Part shown: positions 53,516-63,738 of the stretch, piece by piece
Numbering within the stretch: position 1 is the stretch's first letter
How the letters are laid out: each line of letters opens with the position of its first letter
Source of the DNA: Pseudomonas sp. TMP9
GTDB lineage: Bacteria > Pseudomonadota > Gammaproteobacteria > Pseudomonadales > Pseudomonadaceae
Reading direction: 5' to 3'
Assembly (NCBI RefSeq): GCF_037943105.1
Contig: NZ_CP149803.1
Coordinates: forward strand, 930,001 to 994,000
DNA: 64,000 bases
Notes under the pieces: generated by a model
Told to the model about the DNA's origin: nothing
What the model saw: only the letters and a program-made list of their open reading frames with translations
The model's database searches: none
Translations under genes and position numbers: made by a program

Positions 53516-53589
53516 TGTACAGATCCCGGTGGATGTACAACTTGAATTCATCATAGGTTTGTGATTGTACAAGTCAATATATTTGTACA
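53516..53589. promoter_or_regulatory. Two TGTACA-N12-TGTACA operators upstream of the MerR-phr operon
   Basis: Four TGTACA half-sites occur at 53516-53521, 53534-53539, 53566-53571 and 53584-53589. They form two pairs, each with exactly 12 nt between half-sites. A degenerate fifth (TGTACT) is at 53595-53600. This matches the consensus I recall for P. putida class II LitR (TRTACA-N12-TRTACA). The upstream pair overlaps the -35 box and spacer; the other lies just downstream of the likely +1. Confidence 0.82.
53550..53577 (-). promoter_or_regulatory. Promoter of the MerR-phr-lipid operon
   Basis: On the minus strand -35 TTGACT (53572-53577) and -10 TATGAT (53550-53555) are 16 nt apart. One TGTACA half-site lies in the spacer, so a bound repressor would block RNA polymerase. 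The leader to the MerR start codon is about 125 nt. Confidence 0.75.
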
Positions 53590-53618
53590 ACTACTGTACT
53601 GCTTTGTGTGTGAGGCTG

Positions 53619-54856
<1,238 letters not shown>

Positions 54857-54900
54857 CTACCTCATGTGTTCAGGCTTTAGGCTACGCTTTAGACAAAAGC

Positions 54901-54924
54901 TATACAATATTGATTTTTTGTATA
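54901..54924. promoter_or_regulatory. Candidate LitR-type operator in the divergent promoter
   Basis: TATACA-N12-TGTATA is a perfect 6-bp inverted pair with the same 12-nt spacing as the two sites before the MerR gene. It lies between the renalase-like gene and the TIGR01777 gene, within 50 nt of the former's start codon. Confidence 0.55.
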
Positions 54925-55047
54925 AGCTTAGGCCGAGTCAATTTTGCTTTCCTATAGTTGATACAACCTGCGGTCAGATTGAAGCCACGTGCTGCCTACA
55001 TCAGTCGGCTGTTGTCCGCCCAGTACACGACATGCGAGGGAAAACTG

Positions 55048-55953
55048 ATGCACATACTTCTCACCGGCGGCACCGGCTTGATCGGCCGCGCGCTTTGCCA
55101 GCATTGGTTGCAGCAAGGCCATCAGTTAACAGTCTGGAGCCGCAGTCCCGATCAGGTCGCGGCGCTGTGCGGCAAAGCGGTACGTGGCATTGGCCGGCTT
55201 GAAGAGTTGGCCGAAGAACCGGTGGATGCGGTGGTCAACCTCGCCGGGGCGCCGATTGCCGATCGGCCATGGACACGCAAACGTAAAGCCTTGCTCTGGG
55301 CCAGTCGCATTGGCCTGACTGAAGAGTTGTTGGCCTGGCTGCAACGCCGTGAGCAAAAGCCAGCCGTGTTGCTCTCAGGTTCAGCCGTGGGCTGGTATGG
55401 CGATGGGGGTGAGCGCGAATTGAGTGAGGAGTCGTTGCCCGTCAGTGAGGACTTTGCTGCGCAACTGTGCGGCGCATGGGAAGAAACCGCCTTGCGCGCC
55501 GAGGCGCTTGGCATCCGTGTGGTGCTGGTGCGTACAGGGCTGGTGTTGGCCAGCGAGGGTGGTTTCCTCAAGCGCTTGTTACTGCCATTCAAACTCTGTT
55601 TGGGTGGCCCGCTGGGTGATGGTCGGCAGTGGATGCCGTGGATTCATATTGCCGATCAAGTCGCGTTGATTGATTTTCTCCTGCAGCACGAGCACGCCAG
55701 CGGTCCTTATAATGCCTGCGCACCGACGCCCGAGCGTAACCGCGCCTTCAGCCAAGCGCTGGGCCGTGAGCTGCATCGGCCGGCCTTTATACCGGCGCCT
55801 GCGTTTGTTCTGCGCTTAGCCCTGGGCGAGATGTCAGGCTTGCTGCTGGGTGGCCAGCGCGCACTGCCGACGCGCCTGCAGGCCGAAGGGTTTAATTTTC
55901 GTTTCACTCACTTGGATGTAGCCCTGGCAGATCTGCTGGGCCAGCCTCACTAG
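55048..55953 (+). CDS. TIGR01777/SDR39U1-family NAD(P)-binding epimerase
   Basis: The 301-aa protein has an N-terminal [10 protein letters not shown] nucleotide motif, GWYGDGG and RTGLVL segments, and a C-terminal DUF1731 domain ([26 protein letters not shown]). The substrate is unknown. Start ATG 55048 follows GCGAGGG; the frame is open to 54958. The ferrochelatase gene starts 8 nt after its stop, so both are probably in one transcript. Confidence 0.88.
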   Translation: MHILLTGGTGLIGRALCQHWLQQGHQLTVWSRSPDQVAALCGKAVRGIGRLEELAEEPVDAVVNLAGAPIADRPWTRKRKALLWASRIGLTEELLAWLQRREQKPAVLLSGSAVGWYGDGGERELSEESLPVSEDFAAQLCGAWEETALRAEALGIRVVLVRTGLVLASEGGFLKRLLLPFKLCLGGPLGDGRQWMPWIHIADQVALIDFLLQHEHASGPYNACAPTPERNRAFSQALGRELHRPAFIPAPAFVLRLALGEMSGLLLGGQRALPTRLQAEGFNFRFTHLDVALADLLGQPH

Positions 55954-55961
55954 GATTGCGC

Positions 55962-56984
55962 ATGACTGATCACGCCTTGTTACTGGTAAACCTAGGGTCG
56001 CCGGCCTCCACCTCGGTGGCCGATGTACGCAGTTATCTCAACCAGTTCCTGATGGACCCCTATGTGGTTGATCTGCCCTGGCCACTGCGCCGTCTCTTGG
56101 TTTCGTTGATTCTTATTCGGCGTCCGGCAGCCTCGGCGCACGCTTATGCCTCAATCTGGTGGGAAGACGGTTCGCCGCTGGTGGTGCTGAGTAAGCGCCT
56201 GCAAGACGAGATGAAAGCGTCGTGGACCCATGGTCCGGTTGAACTGGCCATGCGCTATGGCGAACCATCGTTGCAAACCGTGCTGACCCGCCTGGCGTCT
56301 CAGGGCATTAAAAAGGTCACACTGGCGCCGCTCTACCCACAATTTGCCGACAGCACCACCACCACGGTGATTGAAGAAGCGCGCCGAGTGGTGCGTGAGC
56401 AGCAACTGCCGATCCGTTTCTCGATACTGCCGCCGTTCTTCGAGCAGCCGGAATACTTAGAGGCCTTGGTCGAAAGCGCCAAGCCCTACCTTGAGCAAGA
56501 GTTTGATCACCTGCTGCTGAGTTTTCACGGCCTGCCCGAGCGTCACTTGCGCAAGCTCGACCCCAGCAAACACTGTTTGAAAGGCCCTGATTGCTGCCGT
56601 ACCGCCTCGCCTGAAGTGCTGGCCACCTGTTACCGCGCGCAATGTCTGCGCAGCGCCGAGCTATTTGCCCAGCGCATGGGGCTTAAGCCTGAGCAGTGGT
56701 CGGTGTCTTTCCAGTCGCGGTTGGGTCGCGACAAGTGGATCGAACCCTACACCGAAACACGCTTCGATGAGCTTGCTCAGCAAGGCGTGAAGAAGCTGCT
56801 GGTGATGTGCCCGGCGTTTGTCGCCGACTGCATTGAAACCCTGGAAGAAATTGGCGACCGTGGCCGCGAGCAGTTTACCGAGGCGGGTGGCGAGAGCTTG
56901 CAGTTAATCCCGTGCCTGAATGACCATCCACGTTGGGTCGAGGCGCTTAAAGTCCTCAGCGAGCGCGCCCCGTTGATGCTCTAA
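55962..56984 (+). CDS. hemH: Ferrochelatase
   Basis: The 340-aa enzyme inserts Fe2+ into protoporphyrin IX, the last step of heme synthesis. Conserved segments include [24 protein letters not shown] (catalytic His) and [19 protein letters not shown]. Start ATG 55962 is preferred over an in-frame TTG at 55956. It lies 8 nt after the TIGR01777 gene, hence possibly under the same light-linked promoter. Confidence 0.95.
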   Translation: MTDHALLLVNLGSPASTSVADVRSYLNQFLMDPYVVDLPWPLRRLLVSLILIRRPAASAHAYASIWWEDGSPLVVLSKRLQDEMKASWTHGPVELAMRYGEPSLQTVLTRLASQGIKKVTLAPLYPQFADSTTTTVIEEARRVVREQQLPIRFSILPPFFEQPEYLEALVESAKPYLEQEFDHLLLSFHGLPERHLRKLDPSKHCLKGPDCCRTASPEVLATCYRAQCLRSAELFAQRMGLKPEQWSVSFQSRLGRDKWIEPYTETRFDELAQQGVKKLLVMCPAFVADCIETLEEIGDRGREQFTEAGGESLQLIPCLNDHPRWVEALKVLSERAPLML

Positions 56985-57142
56985 CCGCGCGTTGGCACAG
57001 CGTTTATTCGTTTACACCGGTGCGTTGTATTCGCCTGCTGGATAACACCTGCAGGCGATGCGCATCGTGCCGTTTGTGCACCTAAGCTGACAGTTCATTT
57101 AACCGTCGCGCACCGTCTTGCACGGTGCCGTGGAGGCTGTCA

Positions 57143-58474
57143 GTGCTCAACAATAACAACGACTATCCCTCTTCCACCCGCGCCTGGGTGACTGTTGCCA
57201 TCTTGATGGTGGCCTATGTGCTGTCGTTCATCGACCGGCAAATTCTCAATCTTTTAGTCGGTCCGATCCGCCGCGATTTGATGATCAGTGATACGCAAAT
57301 GAGCCTGCTGATGGGCTTGTCCTTTGCGCTGTTTTACACCGTCTGCGGCATTCCTCTGGGTCGTTTGGCTGACACTAAAAGCCGTCGCGGGCTGATTGCC
57401 GTCGGCATTATATTTTGGAGCATGGCGACCGCTGCCTGCGGTATGGCCAAGCTGTATTGGCAATTTTTGATCTGCCGTATTGGCGTGGGGGTGGGTGAGG
57501 CGGCCTTGTCGCCGGCGGCTTATTCGTTGATTGCTGATAGCTTTCCGGCGGAGCGCCGCGCCACAGCGATCAGCGTGTATTCCATGGGGGTTTATTTGGG
57601 CTCCGGGCTGGCCTTCCTGCTCGGCGGGCTGGTGATTCAGTTTGCCTCGGCGCAAGGCGATGTGGTGCTGCCCGTGATCGGTGAAGTGCGCCCTTGGCAG
57701 TTGATCTTCCTGATTCTCGGCGCGGCAGGGGTGTTGTTTACTCTACTGATGCTGGCCGTCAAAGAGCCGGCTCGTCGTGGTGTAGGTGCCGGCGTTGCCG
57801 TGCCGCTGGCGGAGGTGGGTCGTTACATTCGCGCCAATCGCCGCACGGTGTTGTGCCATAACTTCGGTTTCGCAGGCTTGGCGTTTGCCGGTTATGGCAG
57901 CGCGGCCTGGGTGCCAACCTTCTTTATTCGCACCTATGGTTGGGACGCCGGGCAGGTCGGCATCGTCTACGGCAGCATCGTCGCGGTATTTGGTTGCCTG
58001 GGCATTGTTTTCGGCGGGCGGTTGGCGGACTGGATGGCCAAACGCGGCAGCAGCGACGCCAATATGCGCGTCGGCCTCTACGCCGCCATAGGTGCTGTGC
58101 CATTCGTGTTGGCGTTTCCGTTGATGGACAGCGCGTTCTGGGCGGCGGTTTTGATCGCACCGACTGTGTTCTTCCTGAGCATGCCGTTTGGTGTCGCTCC
58201 GGCAGCCATTCAGGAAATCATGCCCAACTCCATGCGCGGTCAGGCCTCGGCGATTTACCTGTTTGTGATCACCCTGATTGGCCTAGGCATCGGCCCAACA
58301 GCGGTTGCCTTGGTGACCGACTACGTATTTGCCGATGACAATGCACTGCGTTACTCGCTGCTGATCGTCACCGCGCTGGCAGTATTCAGCGCCATCGTAC
58401 TGCTGAGCATGGGCCTGAAGCCTTACCGCGAAAGCGTGGTGCGGCTGCAAGGGTGGGCGGCCAGCCATGCCTAA
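57143..58474 (+). CDS. MFS transporter
   Basis: The 443-aa protein has about twelve membrane helices. The MFS signature GIPLGRLADTKSRR lies between helices 2 and 3, preceded by YVLSFIDRQILNLL, typical of the spinster/anion-cation symporter-like group. The substrate is unknown. The start is GTG 57143, supported by GGAGG at 57132-57136; an upstream GTG at 57125 is less likely. It ends at a strong terminator. Confidence 0.87.
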   Translation: MLNNNNDYPSSTRAWVTVAILMVAYVLSFIDRQILNLLVGPIRRDLMISDTQMSLLMGLSFALFYTVCGIPLGRLADTKSRRGLIAVGIIFWSMATAACGMAKLYWQFLICRIGVGVGEAALSPAAYSLIADSFPAERRATAISVYSMGVYLGSGLAFLLGGLVIQFASAQGDVVLPVIGEVRPWQLIFLILGAAGVLFTLLMLAVKEPARRGVGAGVAVPLAEVGRYIRANRRTVLCHNFGFAGLAFAGYGSAAWVPTFFIRTYGWDAGQVGIVYGSIVAVFGCLGIVFGGRLADWMAKRGSSDANMRVGLYAAIGAVPFVLAFPLMDSAFWAAVLIAPTVFFLSMPFGVAPAAIQEIMPNSMRGQASAIYLFVITLIGLGIGPTAVALVTDYVFADDNALRYSLLIVTALAVFSAIVLLSMGLKPYRESVVRLQGWAASHA

Positions 58475-58492
58475 GGTTTCACCGCGCAAAAG

Positions 58493-58517
58493 AAAGCCCC
58501 GAAAGGTTCGGGGCTTT
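58493..58517. terminator. Bidirectional terminator between the MFS gene and uraA
   Basis: AAAGCCCCGAA and TTCGGGGCTTT form an 11-bp stem with loop AGG, followed by T residues. The A run on the other side lets it serve the convergent uraA transcript too. Confidence 0.9.
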
Positions 58518-58531
58518 TTTGTCTGAGTGCT

Positions 58532-59800
58532 TTATAGGTCTGGGTCTTCCAGTACCGTTTTGCTGCGCCAGCCCGCGCCACCTGGCAGGACTAAATTGAG
58601 CACCAACGCGCTGATGGCGCACAGCGAAATGCCGGACAGGGCAAACTCACTGTTACCCATGACCATGCCGCCGATGCCGAACACCAGCGTCACCGAAACG
58701 ATGATCAGATTACGCGCCTCGGACAGGTCAACCTGATGGCGAATCAAGGTGTTCAAGCCGACCACCGCGATAGAGCCGAACAGCAAGCAGAGGATGCCGC
58801 CCATTACCGGTACTGGGATGCTCTGCAGCGCGGTGCCGAACTTACCCACAAAGGCCAAGCCAATGGCGAAGCAAGCTGCCCACGTCATGATTTTCGGGTT
58901 GTAGTTTTTGGTCAACATCACCGCGCCGGTCACTTCCGCGTACGTGGTATTAGGTGGGCCGCCGAGCATGCCGGCAACTGAAGTGGCCAGGCCATCACCG
59001 AGCAAGGTGCGGTGCAAGCCAGGCTTCTTGATAAAGTTTTTGCCGGTGACGCTGCCAATCGCCACGACCCCGCCAATATGCTCAATCGCCGGCGCCAAGG
59101 CCACGGGGACGATGTATAAAATCGCGCCCCAATGCAGCTCGGGTGCGACAAAGGCTGGCAGCGCCAACCAAGGCGCAGCGGCCACTTGGCTGGTATCGAT
59201 CACCCCACAAAAAGCGGCGACGGTGCAGCCGACAATAATCCCGGCAAGAATCGGCAGCAGGCGCAGCAAGCCTTGGCCCATGGCCGCGACCAGCACAGTG
59301 GTAATCAGCGCGGACATGGAAATCAACATGGCGATTTCATACGGCACCAGTTGTGCGCTGCCATCGCCGGCTTTGCCCATGGCCATGTTTACGGCCACCG
59401 GTGAAAGCGCCAGGCCGATGGAGATGATCACGGGGGCGATCACCACCGGCGGCAGTAGACGGTCGATAAAGCCCGCCCCTCTGATGCGCACCACAGCGCT
59501 GAGCAGGATGTAGACCAAGCCGGAGGCGACGATGCCGCCCAGCACGGCTGGCAAACCGAACTCACCTTTAGCGGCGAGGATTGGTGCAATAAAGGCAAAG
59601 CTGGAGGCTAGGAATACCGGGACTTGGCGACCGGTCACCAGTTGGAACAATAAGGTGCCGACGCCGGCGGTAAACAGCGCGACGTTGGGGTCCATGCCGG
59701 TGATCAGTGGCATCAGCACCAAGGCACCAAAGGCCACAAACAGCATCTGCGCGCCGGAAATACTTTGCCGCCAAATAGGATCGTTGAATTCGTCAGTCAT
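58532..59800 (-). CDS. uraA: Uracil permease (NCS2 family)
   Basis: The 422-aa inner membrane uracil-proton symporter has 14 predicted helices. NCS2 motifs are visible in SSFAFIAPILAAKGEFG and the HIGGVVAIG helix region. It lies 3 nt downstream of upp, which converts the imported uracil to UMP, so the pair is a uracil salvage operon. Confidence 0.93.
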   Translation of the reverse strand: MTDEFNDPIWRQSISGAQMLFVAFGALVLMPLITGMDPNVALFTAGVGTLLFQLVTGRQVPVFLASSFAFIAPILAAKGEFGLPAVLGGIVASGLVYILLSAVVRIRGAGFIDRLLPPVVIAPVIISIGLALSPVAVNMAMGKAGDGSAQLVPYEIAMLISMSALITTVLVAAMGQGLLRLLPILAGIIVGCTVAAFCGVIDTSQVAAAPWLALPAFVAPELHWGAILYIVPVALAPAIEHIGGVVAIGSVTGKNFIKKPGLHRTLLGDGLATSVAGMLGGPPNTTYAEVTGAVMLTKNYNPKIMTWAACFAIGLAFVGKFGTALQSIPVPVMGGILCLLFGSIAVVGLNTLIRHQVDLSEARNLIIVSVTLVFGIGGMVMGNSEFALSGISLCAISALVLNLVLPGGAGWRSKTVLEDPDL

Positions 59801-59803
59801 GGG

Positions 59804-60442
59804 TCAGGCGTCCTTTTGTTTGGTGCCAAAGATTTTGTCGCCGGCATCGCCGAGGCCCGGAATGATGTAACCCTGTTCATTTAGGCATTGGTCGATTGAT
59901 GCGGTGTAAATGACTACATCCGGGTGCGCGTCGTGGACAGCTTTGATGCCTTCGGGCGCGGCGACCAGCACCATGGCGCGGATTTCTTTGCAGCCGGCTT
60001 TTTTCAGCAAGCTGATAGTGGCGACCATGGAGCTGCCGGTGGCGAGCATCGGGTCGATAATCATCGCCAGGCGTTCGTCAATTTCCGGCACCAGTTTTTC
60101 CAGATACGTGTGTGCTTGCAGGGTTTCTTCATTGCGAGCCACGCCTACGGCGCTGACCTTTGCCCCGGGGATCAGGCTCAGTACGCCTTCGAGCATGCCA
60201 ATACCGGCGCGCAAGATAGGGACCACGGTGATCTTTTTGCCGGAGATTTTTTCAACCTGAACGGCGCCGCACCAGCCTTCGATTTGGTAATTCTCCAGGG
60301 GTAGATCCTTGGTCGCCTCGTAGGTCAGCAACGCGCCAACTTCCTGGGCCAACTCGCGGAAGTTCTTGGTGCTGATATCGGCTCGGCGCATCAAACCGAG
60401 TTTGTGGCGGATCAGCGGGTGGCGGATCTCTTGGACGGGCAT
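59804..60442 (-). CDS. upp: Uracil phosphoribosyltransferase
   Basis: The 212-aa enzyme makes UMP from uracil and PRPP. The PRPP loop is [13 protein letters not shown], and the C-terminal uracil-binding region is [16 protein letters not shown]. The length is standard. It is the first gene of the upp-uraA operon and divergent from hpt, with about 250 nt of promoter region between. Confidence 0.96.
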   Translation of the reverse strand: MPVQEIRHPLIRHKLGLMRRADISTKNFRELAQEVGALLTYEATKDLPLENYQIEGWCGAVQVEKISGKKITVVPILRAGIGMLEGVLSLIPGAKVSAVGVARNEETLQAHTYLEKLVPEIDERLAMIIDPMLATGSSMVATISLLKKAGCKEIRAMVLVAAPEGIKAVHDAHPDVVIYTASIDQCLNEQGYIIPGLGDAGDKIFGTKQKDA

Positions 60443-60691
60443 GGGCAGGGGTCTCCGGCAGGACGGGCGAAAAATTGCGTTAGATTAAAGCATTGGTGAT
60501 GCCACGCGCTGCGGCTTAATGGCATAAAGTCAGTAAAAACATACCAATGCGCTGACCATGGCCGGTAATTGCAACAGGTGTTGTGCCAACGCTTGCTCTG
60601 GGCTGTGCAGATGGGTAAATTTGCGCCCTTTTATTTTGACGCATTGATCAGCTTTAAGCTCGGTGCCGTCCCGCTTCCAAGAGGAAACAGC

Positions 60692-61249
60692 ATGTCCGTT
60701 GATCTCGCGCACATCCGCAACGTTATGGCCGAAGCCGATTGCCTGTACAGCGAGGCTGAAGTTGAAGTGGCCATTGATCAGGTCGCGGTCGCGATCAATG
60801 CCAACCTGGCCGAACGCAACCCCGTGGTTTTTTGTGTGATGAACGGCGGCTTAATCTTCTCTGGCAAGCTGCTGCCCAAGCTCAACTTCCCACTGGAATT
60901 GTCCTACCTGCACGCCACCCGCTACCGCAATGAAACCAGCGGCGGCGAGCTGTTCTGGAAGGCCAAGCCAGAAATTTCCTTTATTGACCGCGACGTGCTG
61001 ATCATCGATGACATCCTCGATGAAGGGCACACCCTCGGTGCAATCATCGACTTCTGCCATCACGCCGGCGCCCGCGCGGTGCACACCGCTGTGTTGATCG
61101 ACAAAGATCACGACCGTAAAGCCCGCCCAGAGCTGAAGGCCGACTACGTTGGTTTACCCTGCATTGACCGTTATATTTTCGGTTACGGCATGGACTACAA
61201 AGGCTACTGGCGCAATGCGGCGGGTATTTACGCGGTTAAAGGCTTGTAG
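60692..61249 (+). CDS. hpt: Hypoxanthine-guanine phosphoribosyltransferase
   Basis: The 185-aa purine salvage enzyme has the PRPP motif VLIIDDILDEGHTL and the N-terminal VFCVMNGGLIFSG loop. Start ATG 60692 follows GAGGAAACAGC; the frame is open upstream to 60569 without family similarity. It is divergent from the pyrimidine salvage genes. Confidence 0.93.
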   Translation: MSVDLAHIRNVMAEADCLYSEAEVEVAIDQVAVAINANLAERNPVVFCVMNGGLIFSGKLLPKLNFPLELSYLHATRYRNETSGGELFWKAKPEISFIDRDVLIIDDILDEGHTLGAIIDFCHHAGARAVHTAVLIDKDHDRKARPELKADYVGLPCIDRYIFGYGMDYKGYWRNAAGIYAVKGL

Positions 61250-61350
61250 TTAGCGCTGGCTGGCTTGTGCTTGTAAGTCTGCATCCGTTGAGCCGGCTGC
61301 TGCGCCGGCGTTACACTGCCGGCCCCGTGTGGCTTGGTGAGTTGGAGTGA

Positions 61351-61641
61351 ATGATGCGTAAAGACAAGAAGCAGGTGATTGGCGAAGCGATTGCGGATGA
61401 GCCGATCAAGCTGTTCCTCAGCGTAGAGCCGGCCGATGCCACGCCGCCGTCGCTGCATAAGCTGGTCAAGGCCTACCGTGGCCTGCGTATTGATGATTTT
61501 GAGCGGTTTGTGGGTTTCTTCGTTGCTGAAGGGTTTGACCTGAACGCCAAGGATGCCCAAGGTAATGACTTTATCGCCTTGATTCAGGATCAACGCTTTG
61601 CCGAACCCTACGTAGACGTGATCAAAGCCGCCCGCGGCTAA
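61351..61641 (+). CDS. PA4642-family conserved protein
   Basis: This 96-aa cytoplasmic protein is conserved in Pseudomonas as the PA4642 family. It has no membrane helix and no known catalytic motif; the C-terminal half (DDFERFVGFFVAEGFDLNAK) resembles a small helical repeat. The function is unknown. It starts at tandem ATG codons (61351, 61354) and is followed by a hairpin terminator. Confidence 0.8.
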   Translation: MMRKDKKQVIGEAIADEPIKLFLSVEPADATPPSLHKLVKAYRGLRIDDFERFVGFFVAEGFDLNAKDAQGNDFIALIQDQRFAEPYVDVIKAARG

Positions 61642-61684
61642 GCGCGAAGTCAGCGTTTGCTGCTTGGAACATGAATCATGCCTG

Positions 61685-61717
61685 CCACTGAGCCGCGACT
61701 TGTTCGCGGCTCAGTGG
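61685..61717 (+). terminator. Hairpin terminator after the PA4642-family gene
   Basis: CCACTGAGCCGCGA and TCGCGGCTCAGTGG form a perfect 14-bp stem with a 5-nt loop, followed by TTTCT. Confidence 0.75.
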
Positions 61718-61781
61718 TTTCTGAGGTACTGGTTATTTCTTGCCGATAATCACGCAAATCAATAGTGCTGGGCGGCCCTAG

Positions 61782-61793
61782 ACGACCGGTCAT
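61782..61793. promoter_or_regulatory. Candidate TetR operator upstream of the tetR gene
   Basis: ACGACCGGTCAT contains the palindrome GACCGGTC and is nearly identical to the site before the old yellow enzyme gene. It ends 11 nt before the regulator start codon, suggesting autorepression. Confidence 0.65.
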
Positions 61794-61804
61794 ATCCTAG
61801 CGGC

Positions 61805-62398
61805 ATGAACTCCAGTATCCGTGTCGACAAGCGTGACCTGATCCTCGCCAAAGGCGCTGAGGTGATGACCCGTCGCGGTTATCACGGCGCTGGCGTTCAG
61901 GAAATCGTCCAAGCGGCAGGGGTGCCGAAAGGTTCTTTCTACCACTACTTTGCCAGCAAAGAAGAGTTCGCCCTGCAGGCCCTGCAGCAGGTTTATCAGC
62001 CACGGTTAGCCCGCTATGCCGAAGCGCTTGGCAATCCGCTGCTCAGCCCGCGTGAGCGCATCCTCGGTTATTACGCTGAGTTAGTTGAGCACTTCGCCCG
62101 GCAAGAGCGGCTGGAATACCACTGCTTTATTGGCAGCCTGAGCTTCGAGATGGCGGAGCTGTCGCCGACCTTGGGCGTGCAAGTGGATGCGATTCTGCAA
62201 ACCTCGGCTGACATTCTGCAGCGCTGCCTGGAACAGGCGCAGAGCGCCGGTGAGCTGCCCGCTGATGAAGACTGTCGCAACCTGGCGAGCTTTATCGCCA
62301 ATGCCTGGCAGGGCGCGTTGACCCGGCTGAAAGTGGCGAACAATTGCCAAGCCTTAACCGACTTTATCCAGCGCCTGCAGCGGTTGTTGCAGGCCTGA
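61805..62398 (+). CDS. TetR/AcrR-family repressor (NemR-like)
   Basis: The 197-aa protein has an N-terminal TetR HTH (GVQEIVQAAGVPKGSFYHYFASKEEF) and a C-terminal ligand domain of the NemR/TetR_C group. It probably represses itself and the downstream old yellow enzyme: matching GACCGGTC palindromes precede both genes. By analogy with NemR, reactive electrophiles could be the inducers, through cysteines such as those in YHCFIGS and DCRNLAS. Confidence 0.85.
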   Translation: MNSSIRVDKRDLILAKGAEVMTRRGYHGAGVQEIVQAAGVPKGSFYHYFASKEEFALQALQQVYQPRLARYAEALGNPLLSPRERILGYYAELVEHFARQERLEYHCFIGSLSFEMAELSPTLGVQVDAILQTSADILQRCLEQAQSAGELPADEDCRNLASFIANAWQGALTRLKVANNCQALTDFIQRLQRLLQA

Positions 62399-62422
62399 CC
62401 TTTTAAAAAACACCCAAACAAG

Positions 62423-62434
62423 ACGACCGGTCGT
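62423..62434. promoter_or_regulatory. Candidate TetR operator upstream of the old yellow enzyme gene
   Basis: ACGACCGGTCGT is a perfect 12-bp palindrome 21 nt before the start codon, sharing its core with 61782-61793. It lies between tetR and the enzyme gene. Confidence 0.68.
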
Positions 62435-62455
62435 TTACCGGCCAGAGGAATGATG

Positions 62456-63565
62456 ATGACCGACCCTGTTAAAGCGCTGTTCCAACCCTTCACCCTAGGC
62501 AACCTGAAGCTGCCAACCCGCGTGGTGATGGCGCCGATGACCCGCTCCTTCTCCCCAGGCGGCGTGCCGAACAGCAAGGTCATCGAGTACTACCGTCGCC
62601 GTGCGGCGGCCGGTGTTGGCCTGATCGTTACCGAAGGCACCACGGTGGGTCACAAGGCTGCCAACGGCTACCCCAACGTGCCGCGCTTCTATGGTGCAGA
62701 TGCCCTGGCCGGCTGGCAGAAAGTGGTCGAGGCGGTCCATGCCGAAGGCGGCAAGATCGTTCCGCAGCTGTGGCACGTGGGCAATGTGCGCAAGCTGGGC
62801 ACTGAGCCGGATGCCAGCGTTCCGGGCTATGGCCCGAGTGAAAAAATCAAAGACGGCACCGTCGTCGTGCATGGCATGACCCAGGATGACATCAACGAAG
62901 TCATCGCCGCCTTCGCCCAAGCCGCTAAGGATGCACAGAGCATCGGCATGGATGGCGTAGAGATTCACGGCGCTCACGGCTATCTGGTCGACCAGTTTTT
63001 CTGGGAAGGCACCAACAAGCGCACTGACCAATACGGCGGTGATCTGGCCCAGCGTTCGCGCTTTGCCATTGAGCTGATCCAAGCCGTGCGCGCCGCTGTC
63101 GGCCCGGACTTCCCGATTATCTTGCGTTTCTCGCAGTGGAAGCAGCAGGACTACACCGCACGCCTGGTGCAGACCCCAGAAGCGCTGGAGGCTTTCCTCA
63201 AGCCGCTGTCTGACGCCGGCGTGGACATTTTCCATTGCTCGACGCGCCGTTTTTGGGAGCCTGAGTTTGAAGGCTCCGACCTCAACCTGGCCGGCTGGAC
63301 ACGCAAACTCACCGGCAAGCCCACCATCACCGTCGGCAGTGTTGGTTTGGATGGCGAGTTCCTGCAGTTCATGGTCAACACCGACAAGGTCGCCCAGCCG
63401 GCCAGCCTGGAAAACCTGCTGGAGCGTTTGAACAACCAAGAATTTGATCTGGTGGCAGTGGGTCGCGCCTTGCTGGTTGACCCGGATTGGGCGGTGAAGG
63501 TGCGCGATGGCCGCGAGCAGGACATTCTGCCGTTCAGCCGTGAAGCGCTGATGAGCCTGGTTTAA
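62456..63565 (+). CDS. Old yellow enzyme family NADH:flavin oxidoreductase
   Basis: The 369-aa FMN-dependent TIM-barrel ene-reductase reduces alpha,beta-unsaturated carbonyls, nitroesters and similar electrophiles. The substrate-binding pair is H171/H174 in EIHGAHGYLVDQFF; QLWHVGN and ILRFSQWK are other family segments. Three in-frame ATGs lie at 62450, 62453 and 62456; the third has the best spacing from AGAGGA. It is probably controlled by the upstream TetR protein. It resembles NemA and xenobiotic reductases. Confidence 0.9.
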   Translation: MTDPVKALFQPFTLGNLKLPTRVVMAPMTRSFSPGGVPNSKVIEYYRRRAAAGVGLIVTEGTTVGHKAANGYPNVPRFYGADALAGWQKVVEAVHAEGGKIVPQLWHVGNVRKLGTEPDASVPGYGPSEKIKDGTVVVHGMTQDDINEVIAAFAQAAKDAQSIGMDGVEIHGAHGYLVDQFFWEGTNKRTDQYGGDLAQRSRFAIELIQAVRAAVGPDFPIILRFSQWKQQDYTARLVQTPEALEAFLKPLSDAGVDIFHCSTRRFWEPEFEGSDLNLAGWTRKLTGKPTITVGSVGLDGEFLQFMVNTDKVAQPASLENLLERLNNQEFDLVAVGRALLVDPDWAVKVRDGREQDILPFSREALMSLV

Positions 63566-63610
63566 GCGGTACTATTTTTGTGTGCGCCGCAAAACGGCGC
63601 CACGCTCCTC

Positions 63611-63637
63611 AGCCCCGGCACATCGGGGCTTTTTTTT
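63611..63637 (+). terminator. Rho-independent terminator after the old yellow enzyme gene
   Basis: AGCCCCG and CGGGGCT form a 7-bp stem with loop GCACAT, followed by seven or more T residues. Confidence 0.9.
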
Positions 63638-63738
63638 GCCGGTGCAAAACGCGCAACTGCACGCCAACAGCCTGTGCGGTAGGGCGAGTTGGATTAACGA
63701 CTATTGGCTCTGGCCGGTTTTGACCACAAGGATTCACC

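Noticed and set aside
62495..63439. 314-aa minus-strand frame over the old yellow enzyme
   Set aside because: It is a shadow of a well-conserved enzyme, with no start context or family match.
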